DNA of 16,770 nt, from positions 1 to 16,770 of the forward strand of contig JAATVR010000284.1 of NCBI GenBank assembly GCA_014523665.1, given 5' to 3'. Shown one piece after another: positions 14,530 through 16,770 of the stretch (within the stretch, counting starts at the first letter, position 1; each line of letters opens with the position of its first letter). Both the position numbers and the translations under genes were made by a program. Below the pieces are notes generated by a model. It worked only from the letters and a program-made list of their open reading frames with translations. It made no database searches and was not told the DNA's origin. This DNA is from Nitrososphaerales archaeon TH526. GTDB taxonomy: Archaea; Thermoproteota; Nitrososphaeria; Nitrososphaerales; Nitrososphaeraceae.

Positions 14530-15066
14530 ATGATGTATAGCGACGACGGTGGTACAAACGATACATCGGATTCCTCTTCAGCTACGACGACAAGACAGAA
14601 TCGGGGATCGCTCTATCAGGGGAAGGGTGGACTTGATGCCAGACTTACCTCAATTCGTGAGGCAAATCGGACGATTAGAGAGGATCGTACTGATCGTATG
14701 GAAGACTATCTCGAAGTGATTTATGAACTTGTCCTTCAGAAGGGCTACGCGACAACAGTTGACATCTCCGATTATCTCAATGTTTCCTCACCAAGCGTTA
14801 CAAGGATGATGAAAAAGCTCCATGAAACGGGGTTCATCAGGTATGAAAAATACAGAGGGATGAGTTTAACAGACAAGGGGATAGAGGTGGCCAAAGCCAT
14901 ACGCGAGCGGCATGGAATACTCGCTGAGTTTTTTAAGATGATTGGCGTGCAGGACGACATCGCTAACGAAGACGCAGAGGGAATAGAACATCATCTACAT
15001 ACTGAAACTTTGAAGAAACTTGAAGATTTCGTCAGGAGTATGAAAACACCTCGTAAGATGCAGTAA
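14530..15066 (+). CDS. MntR/DtxR-family metal-dependent repressor
   Basis: A 178-residue repressor. Positions are counted from ATG 14512 (subtract 6 for the chosen start). The winged helix covers about 63-125: MEDYLEVIYEL, then DISDYLNVSSPSVTRMMKKL as the recognition region, then the wing YEKYRGMSLTDKG. The dimerisation and metal domain follows. All six ligands of the Bacillus MntR two-metal site appear: Asp65 and Glu68 (MEDYLE), His134 (RERHGIL), and Glu156, Glu159 and His160 (DAEGIEHHL). Asp at the first position points to Mn(II) sensing, where DtxR has Met. There is no SH3-like third domain. The N-terminal 60 residues are hydrophilic and Ser/Thr/Gly-rich, an extension absent from the Bacillus protein. 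The gene lies 44 bp after the transporter stop and probably controls its own operon through the box at 11828-11841. Confidence 0.92.
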   Translation: MMYSDDGGTNDTSDSSSATTTRQNRGSLYQGKGGLDARLTSIREANRTIREDRTDRMEDYLEVIYELVLQKGYATTVDISDYLNVSSPSVTRMMKKLHETGFIRYEKYRGMSLTDKGIEVAKAIRERHGILAEFFKMIGVQDDIANEDAEGIEHHLHTETLKKLEDFVRSMKTPRKMQ

Positions 15067-15822
15067 TAGATTCGGCCCGTTCTTATCAGCCTGCTTCATC
15101 TTCACTCTCAGAATATTTTTATCGCTATATTGGAATTTATGAAAGTGAGATCTCGACCATTTAAAACTTATTAAATACAAGTCTGCAATTGTGTTACCAA
15201 TAAAAAAAAGCAACTTATTATCTAACTAACCTAAAGATTGTATGTTACTCACGTAGAATACAGATGATCCGTAGCTATTAGTCACCCAAAAGCAGATAAG
15301 GAATCTATCATCCAAATCTTGACAAGATGCGGTAATAGTTACTAGATTGATGTCGCGAGGAGGAAATCTTGAGGAGATTAGCAATACTGTCTTCGAGTAC
15401 CATTCAGACATAAGGTGCTAATAAAGCTCACTTTAGGTCAAAGAGTGGAGCAAGTCCGCCATTGGTTCAAAATCGAAAATTGGCTTGGCTTGGCTTGGAC
15501 TAGTATTTCTTTGATGGTTTTGTATCGATAGGAGTGGATTTCCCGAGTTTATAGATCATTGACGTTGGACCTTCTTTTTCTTAAATTGCAAATTGGATCC
15601 TCTCAAAAAGATCTTTCATATCTTATGCCGCTTGGACTTCCCCTCATAACTGCTACTCTAGGAGTGTATGGTTGCTTTTATGGATTAAAATAGTATTACT
15701 AAATCATACTACTTTATTATATCTAATTAAGCCGCCTATCTTAAGTTTTTGATATTCTAGAATTAGTGTCGTTATAGCTTTTCCATACAAGCGCTAAAGC
15801 CACAAACTAAGGAACAAGACAT
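15067..15822. other. Long spacer with a short pentamer repeat
   Basis: No convincing gene in 756 bp. A T-run at 15115-15119 soon after the regulator stop may end transcription. An AGGTTAG half-site on the minus strand lies near 15225-15235. A tandem pentamer is at 15480-15499. Small open frames (minus 15226-15411; plus about 15350-15420) overlap one another and lack start signals or known motifs. Confidence 0.45.
15480..15499 (+). repeat. TTGGC pentamer repeat
   Basis: Three exact TTGGC units and a fourth TTGGA. This is a very short tandem repeat in non-coding DNA with no known role. Confidence 0.6.
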
Positions 15823-16653
15823 CTAGGACTTCAGGAAGGACAACAGGTCGGCGTTGACCTGATCCTGAAGTGTGGCCGTGAGGCCGTGAGGCGCACCAGG
15901 ATAGTAGATTTCCTTTGCGCCTTCTATGAGCCTGGCTGATTTCTTAGCTGCGTCTTTGACGGGAACGATCTGGTCGTCCTCACCATGCATAACCAAGGTT
16001 GGAACATCGAACTTCTTGAGATCTTCGGTGAAATCAGTCTCGGAGAAGGCCTTGATGCTTTCATAGGCATTCTTGAGGCCGGCTTGCATGCTCCAAAGCC
16101 AGAACTGATCCAGGGTTCCCTGGGAGACTTTGGCACCTTCTCTGTTGGCACCATAGAACGCCATTGCTAGATCCTTGTAGAATTGAGAGCGATCCTTGAT
16201 AAGACTCGAACGCATGTCATCAAACACTTCTATTGGTAGACCCTCCGGATTGGTATCGGACTTAACCATGATCGGGGGTACAGCCGCGATCAGAACAGCC
16301 TTGGCAACTCGCTTTGTACCATGGCGACCGATGTAGCGGGCGACTTCACCTCCGCCAGTGGAGTGCCCCACAAGTGTTGCATCGTTGAGATCAAGCGCTT
16401 CGATCACGGCTGCAAGATCGTCGGCATAGCCATCCATGCCGTTCCGCGAAGAAGGCTGACTTGACCGGACATGACCGCGACGGTCGTGAGCAACTACGCG
16501 AAAGCCATTTTGCACAAGGAACAGCATTTGGCCGTCCCAAGCGTCTGCGTTAAGGGGCCAGCCGTGCGAAAAGGTTACGATAGGACCATTACCCCAGTCC
16601 TTATAGTAGATTTCAGTCCCGTCCTTGGTAATGATTGTGCTACTGCTACTTTG
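15823..16653 (-). CDS. Alpha/beta hydrolase (haloperoxidase/arylesterase-like), start codon unclear
   Basis: The frame is open from 16653 to the stop at 15823 (276 codons). Homology runs through nearly all of it, starting with [19 protein letters not shown] and the oxyanion motif [11 protein letters not shown]. The only usual start, ATG 16527, would remove those 42 residues including the HG motif. Counted from ATG 16527, the rest of the family pattern is complete: [13 protein letters not shown] (13-25), nucleophile Ser56 in GHSTGGGE, acid Asp185 in EDDQIVP and His214 in GAPHGL. The protein resembles bacterial hydrolases called non-heme chloroperoxidases or arylesterases, which are mostly esterases with perhydrolase side activity. 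The G+C content is visibly higher than nearby DNA, suggesting transfer from bacteria. An AGT stands where relatives have the initial ATG, so the gene either uses ATT or ATC (16630-16635) or is newly inactive. Confidence 0.8.
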   Translation of the reverse strand, partial: QSSSSTIITKDGTEIYYKDWGNGPIVTFSHGWPLNADAWDGQMLFLVQNGFRVVAHDRRGHVRSSQPSSRNGMDGYADDLAAVIEALDLNDATLVGHSTGGGEVARYIGRHGTKRVAKAVLIAAVPPIMVKSDTNPEGLPIEVFDDMRSSLIKDRSQFYKDLAMAFYGANREGAKVSQGTLDQFWLWSMQAGLKNAYESIKAFSETDFTEDLKKFDVPTLVMHGEDDQIVPVKDAAKKSARLIEGAKEIYYPGAPHGLTATLQDQVNADLLSFLKS

Positions 16654-16770
16654 TCACCCCTTTGGTTGCATTTAGGATTAATTCTGCGATCTCATCTGGG
16701 TGTGTTACAAGTGACGCATGGCTAGAGTTAAGGGATATAGTTGTAGCATTCATTCGTTTTGCGAAATTGC
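16646..16770 (-). CDS. C-terminus of another alpha/beta hydrolase, cut by window edge
   Basis: A frame entering from the right edge gives about 40 residues and ends at TAG 16646-16648. It contains [20 protein letters not shown] and then [16 protein letters not shown]. The [17 protein letters not shown] pattern is the catalytic-His end of alpha/beta hydrolases of the RutD/haloalkane-esterase type, where SH carries the triad His and HPDEVA follows. Its last codons overlap the open frame of the next hydrolase by 8 bp, so the two were probably co-transcribed and perhaps translationally coupled. Its start and catalytic Ser lie outside the window. Unlike its neighbour, this stretch has base composition nearer to the rest of the window. 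Confidence 0.65.
   Translation of the reverse strand, partial: NFAKRMNATTISLNSSHASLVTHPDEIAELILNATKGVTK

Noticed and set aside
15055..15066. Possible SH3-like C-terminal domain of the regulator
   Set aside because: The protein ends soon after the metal-binding helix region, as in MntR. No further domain is encoded before the stop, nor in another frame after it.
15226..15411. Minus-strand 61-codon frame downstream of the MntR gene
   Set aside because: A competing coding-like plus-strand frame covers part of it, neither has start signals, and I recognise no motif in either.

Overview
The window looks like chromosomal DNA of an ammonia-oxidising archaeon of the Thaumarchaeota (Nitrososphaeria; a Nitrososphaera or Nitrosocosmicus relative is my best guess). 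The reasons are AT-rich DNA with many spacers of 300-1000 bp, archaeal TATA elements about 25-40 bp before starts, several genes that seem to be leaderless or to start with TTG, and archaeal-type proteins: a two-domain multicopper oxidase beside a ZIP transporter and an MntR/DtxR repressor, a long archaeal Hsp20, and small winged-helix regulators. The assignment is inference from gene content; there is no rRNA, tRNA or amoA here. I saw no insertion sequence, CRISPR array, rRNA or tRNA.

Layout. 1-259 (minus): start of a secreted Asp/Gly-rich protein cut by the window edge. 857-1792 (minus): an alpha/beta hydrolase that has lost its N-terminus. 2125-2424 (plus): a small winged-helix protein. 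2893-5337 (minus): an amino-acid permease fused to two UspA-like domains. It is divergent, across about 1 kb of gene-free DNA, from a malic enzyme (6337-7626, plus). 7829-8311 (minus): a GNAT acetyltransferase with a well-placed Shine-Dalgarno and a TTG start. 8750-9121 (plus): a PadR-like regulator. 9594-10226 (minus): Hsp20. 10424-11395 (plus): a BtuF-like substrate-binding protein with no signal peptide.

11874-15066 (plus) is the most coherent unit. A membrane-anchored two-domain multicopper oxidase, a ZIP-family metal transporter with an extra extracytoplasmic domain, and an MntR-type regulator with all six manganese-site ligands are separated by 32 bp and 44 bp. Just upstream of the putative TATA element lies TTAG-N6-CTAA (11828-11841), close to the DtxR-family operator core. 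I infer a self-regulated metal (probably Mn or Fe) uptake and oxidation module. A better match to the same core lies at 7674-7687, between the 3' ends of two convergent genes.

15823-16770 (minus) holds two overlapping alpha/beta hydrolase genes. The upstream one is cut by the window edge. The downstream one is full length and bacterial in character, clearly richer in G+C than its surroundings, but it has no ATG, GTG or TTG where the family start should be. It may be a recent acquisition that has lost its start codon.
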